Of a stretch of DNA of 42,556 nucleotides, positions 1-7,288 are shown in pieces. Below the pieces are notes generated by a model. That model had not been told where the DNA came from. It was given only the letters and a program-made list of their open reading frames with translations, and searched no databases. The stretch is taken from positions 1 through 42,556 of the forward strand of contig NZ_JACYHE010000050.1 in the NCBI RefSeq assembly GCF_021696945.1, written 5' to 3'. A program made the translations under genes and the position numbers. This DNA is from Streptomyces sp. JJ36 (GTDB lineage Bacteria > Actinomycetota > Actinomycetes > Streptomycetales > Streptomycetaceae). The stretch's first letter is position 1, and every line of letters starts with the position of its first letter.

Positions 1-160
1 TGATCTTGGTCGTGAACCCGTCTACCAGGAGCTTCTTCACGTCCGGACACCGCCCCAGCCCAACTACCGCCCGGTCACCTCAGGTTGGAAAGGGCTCAGT
101 TAGCGTCTTCCGTGCGCCCAGGAGAACAGGAGGTGACACCGTGATGTAGTGTCCTGAGTC
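1..160. other. Island edge with IS-end-like sequence and a truncated gene start
   Basis: No gene can be called here. Around 78-104 there is a motif (CAGGTTGGAAAGGGCTCA) resembling the IS5-type right end at 10723-10743 (GGTTGGCAAACGCTCACT). A strong ribosome binding site (AGGAGGT) ends just before GTG-ATG-TAG at 141-149, a start followed at once by a stop. This looks like the 5' stub of a gene cut off by rearrangement just ahead of the IS630 element. The IS-end reading is an inference from two similar motifs. Confidence 0.35.
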
Positions 161-164
161 GTTA

Positions 165-747
165 CTGAGGTTGAACTCGTGGAGTCGTCTTCGGTCAGCG
201 GCTGATGACCAGGCCGGTCTCGGTGAGGCAGCCGTCGATGAGCCGGGGACGGTACTGGATGTGGCGTAAGCCGCGGCGGATGCGCTGGATGAGGTGCTCC
301 GGGGTGGTGAAGGCGACGTTGGAGAGCCAGCCGCGCCGCAGCAGTGACCAGATCCCTTCGACAGGGTTGAGGTCGGGTGCGTAGGGCGGCAGGTAGTAGA
401 TGGTCAGCCAGTCCTGGGACGCGGCGAACTCTCGGAGCCCGGCGGCCTTGTGCACGTTCAGGTTGTCCCAGACGAGCACGATCGGCCCGCCGAGCTGCTG
501 GTGGGCGGCGATCAGCAGATCGCGGTAGTCGCGCCAGGAGAAGCTCTTGCGCCCGTCCCGGCGATCGTCCTTGCGCGGCCGGTAGATCAGCCGCGAACGC
601 TGGCCGGGCTTGTAGCAGGTCAGCGCCCCTGGCGGAACTGCTGACGTTCGGCGGTCAGCCCGCCTCCCTGTGGATACCGCATGCCATGGTCATAACGCCT
701 GACCCGACACCCCGTCAGCCCCTACGACTCCACGAATTCAACCTCAG
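165..747 (-). mobile_element. Internally deleted IS630-family element with intact ends
   Basis: The sequence from 165 (CTGAGGTTGAACTCGTGGAG..) is repeated inverted at 724-747 with one mismatch in 24 bp. Each end abuts a TA (163-164 and 748-749), the target duplication expected for the IS630/Tc1-mariner group. The 583-bp element holds only the first about 17 codons and the C-terminal half of the transposase, where an autonomous IS630 copy is about 1.1 kb. It therefore looks like a MITE-like non-autonomous derivative that could be mobilised in trans if a full copy exists elsewhere. Its excision would join the sequences left of 165 and right of 747 across one TA. Confidence 0.85.
195..682 (-). 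pseudogene. IS630 transposase, internally deleted and frameshifted
   Basis: On the minus strand an ATG at 682 opens an IS630-like N-terminus (MRYPQGGGLTAERQQF). After about 17 codons it jumps to the DDE-domain C-terminus (GALTCYKPGQRS, then VLVWDNLNVHK and LPPYAPDLNPVEGIW), which ends at 195. The two parts are in different frames, and the 5' part stops within a few codons. The helix-turn-helix region and the first catalytic Asp are missing. The DNLNVH Asp and the LNPVEGIW Glu of the DDE triad remain. The protein cannot be functional. Confidence 0.85.
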
Positions 748-882
748 TAGCCGTTCTTAGTGGGGGAACCATCCTTGGAGGCCACCATCGCTGGGACGAA
801 CTCCAAAGGAGAATCCAGGACGGGCGTATCGACCCAGACACGCAAATCCGTACCGACGTTTTGGGTGAGGAATGATGCTCCG

Positions 883-1272
883 ATGTCTGTGATCCGCGCG
901 AATGACTGCGATTTCCGTGTGTGTCAGATCGACTTCGACACGCTACTCGGAATTCAACTGGAGGCGGAGGAGCGATGCTGGGCAACTCGGTGGACCTCGG
1001 TGGATGCACTCCGCAGCCAGGTCAAGGAAGGAAGCGTTGTCCTTCAGTCGCTGATGCGCGAAGAGAGAGGAGGAGTTGTGCGGGCATACCGATGCCTTCT
1101 CCTGTTCTCGGTCGTGAACGGCGGAGATGCTGGGGGAGTTGCTACGATCGACGTTGATCCGGCGACGTACGAATCGTTGGAGCGGCTTGATCGAGACCCC
1201 GACGTTCGGAATGCTTTGGCCCGAATGTTCTCCCTTGCTATGGGCGGAATTTCAATGGTCTCGAAGAAGTAG
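883..1272 (+). CDS. Small hypothetical protein, possible orphan immunity protein
   Basis: I do not recognise this family. The ATG at 883 gives a 129-residue acidic protein with alternating hydrophobic residues in its middle (CLLLFSVVN, GVATIDVDPATYESLERL). The open frame runs upstream to 760, but the first 40 codons look non-coding; an earlier GTG at 865 is possible. It sits just right of the IS630 element and ahead of a SUKH pseudogene, in an island of toxin and immunity fragments. An immunity role is inferred from that context only. Its GC content is below that of the chromosomal genes to the right. Confidence 0.5.
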   Translation: MSVIRANDCDFRVCQIDFDTLLGIQLEAEERCWATRWTSVDALRSQVKEGSVVLQSLMREERGGVVRAYRCLLLFSVVNGGDAGGVATIDVDPATYESLERLDRDPDVRNALARMFSLAMGGISMVSKK

Positions 1273-1424
1273 GGGTCTTGTCTGTTCTGCGACAGAAGTG
1301 TGGTAGCGGCGATTGGAACCAGACCGGGGCGCCCGCCGGTTGGAGTCGTGCACGAAGAGCGAGACGTTCGGAACGGCCGACACAATGCGGTGGATGCGTG
1401 CTCGAACGTGGAGTCGGGCGTTGT

Positions 1425-1581
1425 CCAGGCCGTGGGAGCTACGTCGTGGATCGTGTCGGATGACTTTTGGGCGCGGACCGAGCCCCCTGCTGCCGAAGAG
1501 GGAGCGGTGGCTTTTCGGTGTCCGGGCCGCGAGTCGGCACCAGCGAGTGGTGTTGCGGCCATGAGCTGGCCTCATGAGTGA
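1425..1581 (+). pseudogene. Toxin C-terminal tail remnant, copy 1
   Basis: An open frame ending at a TGA that overlaps the next start (ATGAGTGA at 1574) reads as a protein tail (DDFWARTEPPAAEEG, then SGVAAMSWPHE). The same DNA precedes the second SUKH copy at about 5408-5554. Duplication of tail plus immunity gene, with a translationally coupled junction, is what a polymorphic-toxin module looks like. No upstream toxin domain or Rhs core survives here. That the tail belongs to a toxin is inferred from position. Confidence 0.4.
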
Positions 1582-2103
1582 CCGATCGCTTTCGCCCGCA
1601 TGGCTGGGCTCGTGGGCGAGTAGGGTCTCAGACGCCCTGGCGGCAATGGCAGGCGAGTTCGAGTGCCGGCACGGCTTTCCTCCGGTGCCAATGAGGTCCG
1701 ACCGGCCGACCATGCCGACCGTGCCGCGAGTCGTAGGCTTGCACAGGCTGGCGTCGTCCCTGCTGACCTGGTCACCTTCTACGACAGCATTGGCGCGGTC
1801 ACCTGGGCGGATGTCGGCAGCGGTTACTTCGTCGATGCGGCGGGTGATGCCCTTCTACGGTTCGAGCAGTACGGGGCTGTCGATGTGGGCGCGGGCGAGA
1901 AGGCTGGTGGCCTGGTGATCGGGTCGAACGGCGGCGGCTTGTCCTACGTTGCCGGCCCTGACGGAGTGATCCACCGGACGCGCACGGCGTCATGGGACGA
2001 GCCCGAGCTCGATCGGGTGGCTGGTGATCTGCGGCGGTTTCTCGAACTGATGGAGCGGTCTCTGACACGGTTCGCCGCCAACGGCGAGCCGGGATTCCTG
2101 TAG
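1574..2103 (+). pseudogene. SUKH (SMI1/KNR4-type) immunity gene, copy 1, frameshifted
   Basis: The gene begins with MSDRSLSPAWLGSW at 1574. Against copy 2 it has lost one G near 1683 (CTCCGGTGCC versus CTCCGGGTGCC), which shifts the frame. The remainder is open to 2103 in the other frame (DLVTFYDSIGAVTWADVG, GGLVIGSNGGGLSYV, ending GEPGFL). The DxxxFYxxIG and GSNGGG segments fit the SUKH superfamily, common immunity proteins to nuclease toxins. The repaired length is 176 aa. A downstream in-frame start could give a 146-aa N-truncated product, so residual function cannot be excluded. Confidence 0.75.
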
Positions 2104-2159
2104 CAGGGGCCTCAGGGTGCGAGCCGTGCATCCCAGGATGTAGTCGCGGCATGCCATTG

Positions 2160-2293
2160 CACGACTGTGCTGTTCCTATTGAGCAAATTCCCGGAACTTG
2201 AGATGGTCCAGACGTGGTGCCCTTTTTGTTGCGGCTGTCTTCCTGAGCACGGTTGGCGCTCTGCTCTTTTTCGATCCGAAAAGAATAGGTAGG
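2160..2293 (+). pseudogene. C-terminal remnant of a Cys-rich (zinc-knuckle-like) small protein
   Basis: After the repeat ends, one frame reads SKFPELEMVQTWCPFCCGCLP followed by a basic tail and a TAG at 2290-2292. The CPFCCGCLP segment resembles the C-terminal CxxC of small immunity-type proteins found beside Rhs toxins. There is no start codon or N-terminal part. The HINT cassette begins at once after its stop, so this is best read as a truncated scrap. Family assignment is uncertain. Confidence 0.3.
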
Positions 2294-3254
2294 AGAACAC
2301 CGGCCGTCCCTGCTTGGGCAGGGTTCGCGGGGTGGGTTGCGACGCCTACGATCTGAAGCGGTCAGTCGACGAAGGTGACGGCTGGGGCATCCTGGCAGGA
2401 GTCATCGGGTTCTTTCCCTTCGGTGATGTAGCCAAGCTGCCCAAGCAGGGACGCCGGATCGCGGGCGCGGCGAATGGCTGCACGAGGTGCTCCCTGGCCG
2501 GCACTGACGTACTCATGGCCGACGGCAGCACGAAGGACATAGAGGACGTCGAAGTCGGTGACAAGGTACTTGCTACCGACCCTGAGACAGGCGAGACCAA
2601 GGCACGCAAGGTCACGCGTCTGATCATCACTGAGGACGACAAGCACTTCAACAAGCTGTTCATCGCCACCGACAGTGGAATGGAAACGCTCACAGCAACG
2701 TACGAGCATCCCTTCTGGTCCCCGTCCGAAGACCGCTGGGTCGAGGCCGGCGACCTCAAGCCAGGCATGACCCTGCTCACGGACGACGGCGAGACCGTCA
2801 TCGTGACCGCGCACAAGCCGTTCACGAAGCACGCCCGCACGTACAACCTCACCGTGAACGACCTGCACACGTACTATGTGCTGGCAGGCCAGACACAGCG
2901 GTCCTCGTTCACAACAGCAACTGCTCTCCATTCACCGACGGAGATATCTGGGATGGATCATTCGATGTTGGAGGGCAGACGGTTGAGGCCATGGCGACCG
3001 TCAGGGTGGCCGGAGACACCGTGCACCTGGACGGATTGATGGTCTTCCCGAAGGGTACCCAAGGGCTAAGCCGCGCCCCGATTGGGCCAGATGCAATCCG
3101 TCAGATGAAGCGCTCCGTCGCCAAGCAGGCGAGATCCCAGGGGTTTAGCACCGTCGTGCTGAACTATGAGCGGCATATCCCCAAACCGGACGGCAGCATC
3201 TACAAGCGCCCGGGGTCGATGACCTTGGACGTCGCAAAGATCCTAGGAGATTAG
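2293..3254 (+). pseudogene. Orphan PT-HINT toxin cassette with a frameshift in the HINT end motif
   Basis: The frame is open from 2293 (TTG start possible at 2314). It encodes a pre-HINT linker (DAYDLKRSVDEGDGWGIL), then a pretoxin HINT domain starting CSLAGTDVLMADGS, with VGDKVLATDPETGET, a TYEHPFW block and NDLHTYYVLAG. The family usually ends in VLVHN, the autocleavage site that frees the toxin. Here a CA appears duplicated near 2890-2897 (AGACACAGCGG), pushing VLVHNSNC into another frame. That frame then runs open to 3254 as an unrecognised about 110-residue toxin domain (VAGDTVHLDGLMVFPKG, SVAKQARSQGFSTVVLNYER, SMTLDVAKILGD). No Rhs core precedes it. One 2-bp change separates it from an intact HINT-toxin fusion. 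Confidence 0.8.
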
Positions 3255-3257
3255 AGA

Positions 3258-3497
3258 GTGGACCGGTCTCGACTGGACAGGTTGGCATCGAGCATCGCGG
3301 GCCGAGGGCAAGTGGAGCGGGAACCGGTATTCCGGGAACTGCGGGAACTTGGTCTTTCGCCGATCGAAGCGATCTACGTAGCTTCTCGTGTGCTTGGCCT
3401 GTCTTTGCCTGAGGCGAAGACCGCGACCTATGCAAGCACTGCCTGGCGCGATCAGCAGGAGGATTGGCAGCGGCTTCAGTCTGGCCTTGAAGAGTGA
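3258..3497 (+). CDS. Small helical protein, probable cognate immunity protein of the HINT toxin
   Basis: The GTG start lies 3 bp after the toxin stop, with GGAG just ahead. The 79-aa product (MDRSRLDRLASSI, then LRELGLSPIEAIYVASRVLG, ending RLQSGLEE) is predicted to be mostly alpha-helical. I do not recognise the family. Immediate placement behind a polymorphic toxin tail is the usual position of its immunity gene. The frame is intact although the toxin is frameshifted. Confidence 0.6.
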   Translation: MDRSRLDRLASSIAGRGQVEREPVFRELRELGLSPIEAIYVASRVLGLSLPEAKTATYASTAWRDQQEDWQRLQSGLEE

Positions 3498-3621
3498 AGA
3501 GGGACTGCTGCACGTATAGGTGACAGTCGGGTTTGATGCTGAGGGGGCTGCGAGGGTTGCGAAGTGCGGAGCACAAGCGTGCATGCCGTAGCTGGAAGGC
3601 TCCTGAAAGGTGGTTCACCTT

Positions 3622-3879
3622 GTGGAATCTGTCGAGTACGCCGCCACGATCGAAAAACTGCTCAAGGAATCTCCCGTCACTGCACCTTCGGTCACAGTCG
3701 ACGTGCGCGACCTTCTGGCGGCGGGAGAGTTCGCACTGGCTTTCGACACTATGTGTTCATGGATTTACGAGGAAGAGTTGCCGATTAGCAAAGAGTATCA
3801 TGAGCGGCTTGTCCGGCTGTCGGAAGAACTCGGGTCTCGCGATCTGATCAGGCGAATGAGTGAGCTGGTAACGGGATAA
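3622..3879 (+). CDS. MafI-like immunity protein (orphan)
   Basis: A small acidic helical protein of 85 aa from GTG 3622. An AAAGGTGG ribosome binding site lies 8-10 bp upstream; GTG 3610 is an alternative adding four residues. The segment GEFALAFDTMCSWIYEEELPI followed by RLVRLSEELG resembles the MafI family of immunity proteins paired with MafB-type and Rhs toxins. No matching toxin precedes it: 3498-3609 holds no recognisable coding sequence. It therefore appears to be an orphan immunity gene. The family call is from memory of the pattern and is tentative. Confidence 0.6.
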   Translation: MESVEYAATIEKLLKESPVTAPSVTVDVRDLLAAGEFALAFDTMCSWIYEEELPISKEYHERLVRLSEELGSRDLIRRMSELVTG

Positions 3880-3924
3880 CCGAGTGCGTCCCCAACACCA
3901 CGAGGGTCGTGTCTTGATGGGCCG

Positions 3925-4141
3925 ATGCGGTTCGGAGCGGAGCCGAGTCAGCTTTCCGGATCGGGGCAAGTACCACCTGCCGATGCATCCGCTAAGCTGA
4001 AAGCCGACCTGGCCAATCCCGACAAGGAGGCGTACACCCCGTACCGGCTCATAGTACTTAAGAGTGCCCCAGCCGGGCAGGTCAGCGTCTCTCCCGGCTC
4101 CCAACAACTCGGATGGCACCAGCGAGGGCGGTTACTACAGT
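3925..4141 (+). pseudogene. Two Rhs core scraps in scrambled order
   Basis: Near 4003-4056 the frame reads ADLANPDKEAYTPYRL, matching ANPDKEAYNAYRF of the Rhs cores at 6150 and 8249. Near 4098-4140 a different frame reads NNSDGTSEGGYY, matching HNSDGTSEDAYYGY. In intact Rhs the second motif lies about 55 residues before the first, so the order is reversed here and the frames differ. These are fragments left by recombination, not a decayed single gene. Confidence 0.65.
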
Positions 4142-4444
4142 ATGACGTCAGTTCGGCGCGAGGTCGGTGACCTGATTGATGCGGGACCGCTTCCCTCGGA
4201 GGATGCTCCTGAACTAAGAATTGCCGAGGCTCAGCGACTTCTTGAAAGGATCTCAGCGCCGGTTTCAGACGATGAGGCGCAAGCGTTAACGGAGTGCTTT
4301 GGTCCGGACAACTGTTATGGGCTTTCATGGACTCTGCTGCACCTGATCGAAACGGCGCCAGATGCTCAGAACGCGAGGTACCCACGAAACGTGGAAAACC
4401 CGTGGGTTCAATTGCTCGGGTCTCGCGTTGAAGCCGCGCGATGA
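4142..4444 (+). CDS. Orphan immunity-type protein
   Basis: An ATG at 4142 directly continues an Rhs scrap and opens a 100-aa protein (MTSVRREVGDLIDAGPLPSE, then CFGPDNCYGLSWTLLHLIETAP, ending RVEAAR). The frame upstream is also open, so it is partly fused to Rhs-derived codons, and no clear ribosome binding site is visible. The conserved-looking YGLSWTLLHLIETAP segment recalls small proteins next to Rhs toxins in Streptomyces, but I cannot name the family. Its end abuts an IS5-type fragment at 4444. Confidence 0.55.
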   Translation: MTSVRREVGDLIDAGPLPSEDAPELRIAEAQRLLERISAPVSDDEAQALTECFGPDNCYGLSWTLLHLIETAPDAQNARYPRNVENPWVQLLGSRVEAAR

Positions 4445-4795
4445 AGCGTGTCCTTGCGGTAGCGCTTGCGCGGCTGCAGGGCCAGCAGGGGGCCGAGGTG
4501 GTCGATGACGCGGTCAGCCGCCGACTTCGAGACTCCGAACAGCGGAGCCAGTTGGCGTAGTGTCAGGTTCGTGCGCCAGTAGGCGGAGACCAGCGGCACC
4601 CGGTCCTCCAGCGAAAGGGACCAGGGCCGGCCCTTGCGGACCGGGTGGGCGCCCTCACGCCGCAGCTCGGTCACCAGCTTGCCGAACTTCCGCGAGTTCA
4701 CCGGTGAAGGGGCTATCCAGGTGGGTTCCGACGCCGTGACCACACCAGTCACCGCGTGATCATCTCATGCCTGACCAGCAGTTACGGGCAGCTCT
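4444..4795 (-). pseudogene. IS5-type transposase, N-terminal fragment
   Basis: On the minus strand an ATG at 4752 opens MTGVVTASEPTWIAPSPVN, then a helix-turn-helix (TLRQLAPLFGVSKSAADRVIDHL) and LLALQPRKRYRKDT. This is the N-terminus of the DDE_Tnp_4-type IS5 transposases common in Streptomyces. It breaks off at about 4444, before any catalytic residue. The GAGCTGCCCGTAACTGC sequence at about 4777-4795 may be the element's terminal repeat, but the other end is absent. Confidence 0.7.
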
Positions 4796-4902
4796 TATGG
4801 CTCGCGCTCGCATATGCCTGACCTGGAAAGGTGGATCGTGGAGCGTTGGCCTGGTCCGTTCAATAAGGAACCGCATGCAGGAAATATGGATCTGGGGTTG
4901 TG

Positions 4903-5334
4903 ATGTCGGCAAGTGATGGATCTGCGAATACGCCTCTTGATCCTCTTTCGGTGAAGTCGATCATCGGTGGAGGTTTTGAGGACAAGCAGTGGACTTCCGC
5001 ACTTGACTCGCTGCATGGGTCACTGCAGGAACTCAGGGAAGGAGCTAACGTTCCGTTTAACCTGACGGTTACCTTTTTCATTCCAGGAGAAATCTATGGT
5101 CCGAAGTTCTCCGGGATCAGGATCGGATCATTCCTGGAGGATCATCGATCGCTGATTGTTCAGGTAGCACTACCGAGGCATCCTGAGAATGATGCGCGAG
5201 AAGAATTTCTAGACTTCCTTGACTCGGCCATCGTTAAGGCAGAGGGCTGGGGGAAGCGAAAGAAATTGCTTTCTGGTCCGCTGGAGGCAGCCAGGAGGAC
5301 GACATCTCACCTTCGGGGGCACGATTCGACCTGA
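4903..5334 (+). CDS. Hypothetical protein, possible orphan immunity protein
   Basis: The 143-aa product from ATG 4903 (GTG 4900 also possible, GGGG just upstream) has an N-terminal hydrophilic stretch and a beta-rich centre (NLTVTFFIPGEIYGPKFSG, then SLIVQVALPRHP). Its C-terminus is basic and helical. I do not recognise the family. It lies between an IS5 fragment and the second SUKH copy with no toxin upstream, so an immunity role is inferred from context. Its AT content is visibly higher than that of chromosomal neighbours. Confidence 0.5.
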   Translation: MSASDGSANTPLDPLSVKSIIGGGFEDKQWTSALDSLHGSLQELREGANVPFNLTVTFFIPGEIYGPKFSGIRIGSFLEDHRSLIVQVALPRHPENDAREEFLDFLDSAIVKAEGWGKRKKLLSGPLEAARRTTSHLRGHDST

Positions 5335-5407
5335 TGGGGCGAACATGTGACGCTCGGCAGCGAGCAGTAGTAGACCAAGAGGCGCGCTTCTCGACCTTGT
5401 ATATCGG

Positions 5408-6139
5408 GGCCGTGGGAGATATGCCTGGATTGTGTCGGACGACTTCTCGGCGCGGGTCGAGCCCGCTGCTGCCGAAGAGGGGGCGGTGGCTTTTCGGTGT
5501 CCGGGCCGCGAGCCGGCGCGGGGGAGTCAGGTGTTGCGGCCATGAGTTGGCCTCGTGAGTGATCGATTGCTTTTGCCTGCGTGGCTGGGCTCGTGGGTGA
5601 GCAGGGTCTCGGAAGCCCTGGCGGAAACGGCAGATGAGTTCGAGCGTCGGCACGGCTTTCCTCCGGGTGCCAATGAGGTCCGACCGGCCGACCAGGTCGG
5701 CCGGGCTGCGGCTCGTAGGCTTGCACAGGCTGGCGTCTTCTCTGCTGACCTGGTCACCTTCTACGCCAACATCGGCTCCGTCACCTGGGCGGATGTCGGC
5801 AGCGGTTACTTCGTCGATGCGGCGGATGATGCCCTTCTACGGTTCGAGCAGTACGGCGCCGTCGATGTGGGCGCGGGCGAGAAGGCTGGTGGCCTGGTCA
5901 TCGGCTCGAACGGCGGCGGCTTGTCCTACGTCGCCCGGCCCCGACGGAGTGATCTACCGGACGCGCACGGCGTCACTGGATGACCCCGAGATCGATCCGG
6001 TGGCTGGTGATCTGCGGTAATTTCTCGAACTGCTGGAGCAATCTCTGACTCGGTTCGTAGCCGACGGCGAGCCGGGATGCCTGTAGCTGGGACCTCAGGG
6101 TGCGAGGCGTGCATCCCACGACGTAGTCGCGGCATGTCA
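5408..6139 (+). repeat. Direct repeat A2: toxin tail plus SUKH gene
   Basis: This is the second copy of the 1425-2156 repeat, in the same orientation. The upstream tail (about 5415-5554) is again open but differs by indels from copy 1. Homology ends about 10 bp before the Rhs fragment that starts near 6150. Confidence 0.85.
5555..6086 (+). pseudogene. SUKH immunity gene, copy 2, frameshift plus stop
   Basis: A GTG at 5555 opens MSDRLLLPAWLGSWVS and the frame is intact through DLVTFYANIGSVTWADVGSGYF to GGLVIGSNGGGLSYVA. An extra C near 5937 (GTCGCCCGGCCCC against GTTGCCGGCCC in copy 1) then shifts the frame. In the restored frame a TAA replaces an Arg codon at 6018-6020 (CTGCGGTAATTT). The ancestral end GEPGCL is at 6086. 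The lesions differ from those of copy 1, so the two copies decayed independently; a gene conversion between them could rebuild an intact 176-aa gene. Confidence 0.8.
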
Positions 6140-6149
6140 TGCGCGGGAC

Positions 6150-6912
6150 GTGTCGAAGAAGATGAACGCCGATGACACCTCGGCGTATCTGTCGGCGACG
6201 AAGGAGTACAGCTACGACCCGGCCGACCGTCTGGCCGAGGTGGTCACCACCGGCACCGGTGCGGGGACGGAGACCTACGTCCACGACGCCAACGCCAACG
6301 TCATCTCCCAGACCATCGACGGCACGACGACGTACACCTACGACCGCAACCGGCTGCTGTCCGCCACCGCCGGCGGTTCGACGGCCTCCTACAACTACGA
6401 TCCGTTCGGCCGCCTGAACTCCGTGACCAGTGGCGGGCAGGTCATCGAGTCGAAGACGTACGACGGCTTCGACCACGTGGTGGAGCACACCAAGCTCACC
6501 GACACCGGCGAGTCGAAGACCACCACCTACACCTTCGACCCGCTGGACCGCACCGCCTCCAAGACCACCGGCAGCAAGACCACCGACTTCAACTACCTCG
6601 GCCTGTCCGGCCAGGTCCTGGGCGAAGAGGTGGCCGGGGAGCTGACCAAGTCCTACCAGTACAGCCCGTGGGGCCAGCGCCTGTCCCAGGTCACGCACAA
6701 CAGCGACGGCACGTCCGAGGACGCCTACTACGGCTACAACTCCCACACCGACGTCGAGACCCTGACCGGTGAAACGGGTGACACGAAGGCGACCTACGGC
6801 TACACCGCCTACGGCTCAGCCGACGAGGACCACTTCACCGGCATCGACAAGCCCGACCCGGGCAATCCGGACAAGGAGGCGTACAACGCCTACCGGTTCA
6901 ACTCCAAGCGCT
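6150..6912 (+). pseudogene. Rhs core fragment 1 (YD repeats), lacking both ends
   Basis: The frame carries a run of Rhs/YD repeats (YDPADRLAEV, YTYDRNRLLS, YDPFGRLNSV, YDGFDHVVEH, FDPLDRTASK, YLGLSGQVLGEE, YSPWGQRLSQV, YGYTAYG) and reaches AYRFNSKR at 6910. The normal C-terminal core (NRFTTRDMYTG to NPVSFIELDGH, seen in fragment 2) is missing. The sequence jumps to the last residues of a HINT domain and a toxin tail, two bases out of frame. There is no signal peptide, N-terminal domain or upstream YD array. Real coding starts nearer 6180; the first codons come from junction sequence. Confidence 0.85.
6396..6912 (+). repeat. 517-bp Rhs direct repeat, copy 1
   Basis: This is nearly identical to 8249-8765, with equal length, no indels and mostly third-position differences. 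Both copies run from the YDPFGRLNS codons to the SKR codons. Recombination between them would remove 1853 bp holding the EndoU-like toxin tail, its immunity gene and an IS5 fragment, and would restore the C-terminal Rhs core to fragment 1. Confidence 0.9.
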
Positions 6913-6913
6913 T

Positions 6914-7261
6914 GTGCACAATTCGAACGGCCTTTGCGGAAAGACAGCCCTAGAAACGGGGGACTGGCAGCATATTCTGGACCGCCATCGGCCCGGCGGT
7001 GCGTTGGTCGACGACGAGGCTGGCATCCTCATTGGCAAGGAGAAGAAGGTCCGTCAGAGGATTATTGACACCATCAACCGCGGAACCCCCAAGGCGAACA
7101 CGGCGGACCCGGTCACTGGCGCGCCGCGGCCTGGCCAGGTTTATGAGTGGGACTTCGGTGCCACGGTCGGCAAGGCTGGCCCGGCACAAGGGGGCGGAGA
7201 CTTGACCAGAATACGTGTGGTCGTGAATGATGGAAAAGTAGTGACCGCGTTCCCATTCTAG
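6914..7261 (+). CDS. EndoU-like (BECR-fold) toxin tail, detached from its carrier
   Basis: From GTG 6914 the frame encodes HNSNGLCGKTALETGDWQ, then HILDRHRPGG, a helical IGKEKKVRQRIIDTINRG, a VYEWDFG segment and a final RVVVNDGKVVTAFPF. The leading (V)LVHNS is the cleavage end of a PT-HINT domain, so this was once the released tail of an Rhs-HINT protein. The early His-containing block and the late VVTAFP strand resemble EndoU-type ribonuclease toxins of the BECR fold; this is pattern-level inference. The tail is two bases out of frame with the Rhs core and GTG 6914 has no ribosome binding site, so expression is doubtful. The toxin frame itself is intact. Confidence 0.6.
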   Translation: MHNSNGLCGKTALETGDWQHILDRHRPGGALVDDEAGILIGKEKKVRQRIIDTINRGTPKANTADPVTGAPRPGQVYEWDFGATVGKAGPAQGGGDLTRIRVVVNDGKVVTAFPF

Positions 7262-7288
7262 CTGAAAGGCTTACCATAAGGAGAAACG

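Larger units (their letters stand above)
1425..2156 (+). repeat. Direct repeat A1: toxin tail plus SUKH gene
   Basis: This stretch is highly similar to 5408-6139, from the CCGTGGGAG motif through the SUKH gene to about 55 bp past its stop (..GTAGTCGCGGCATG). A shorter third copy covers 9881-10019. The copies differ by many substitutions and single-base indels, so the duplication is not recent. Confidence 0.85.

Noticed and set aside
1..40. Possible minus-strand gene start (GTG at 40, reading VKKLLVDGFTTKI) running off the left edge
   Set aside because: Only 13 codons are visible, with no ribosome binding site and no recognisable family.
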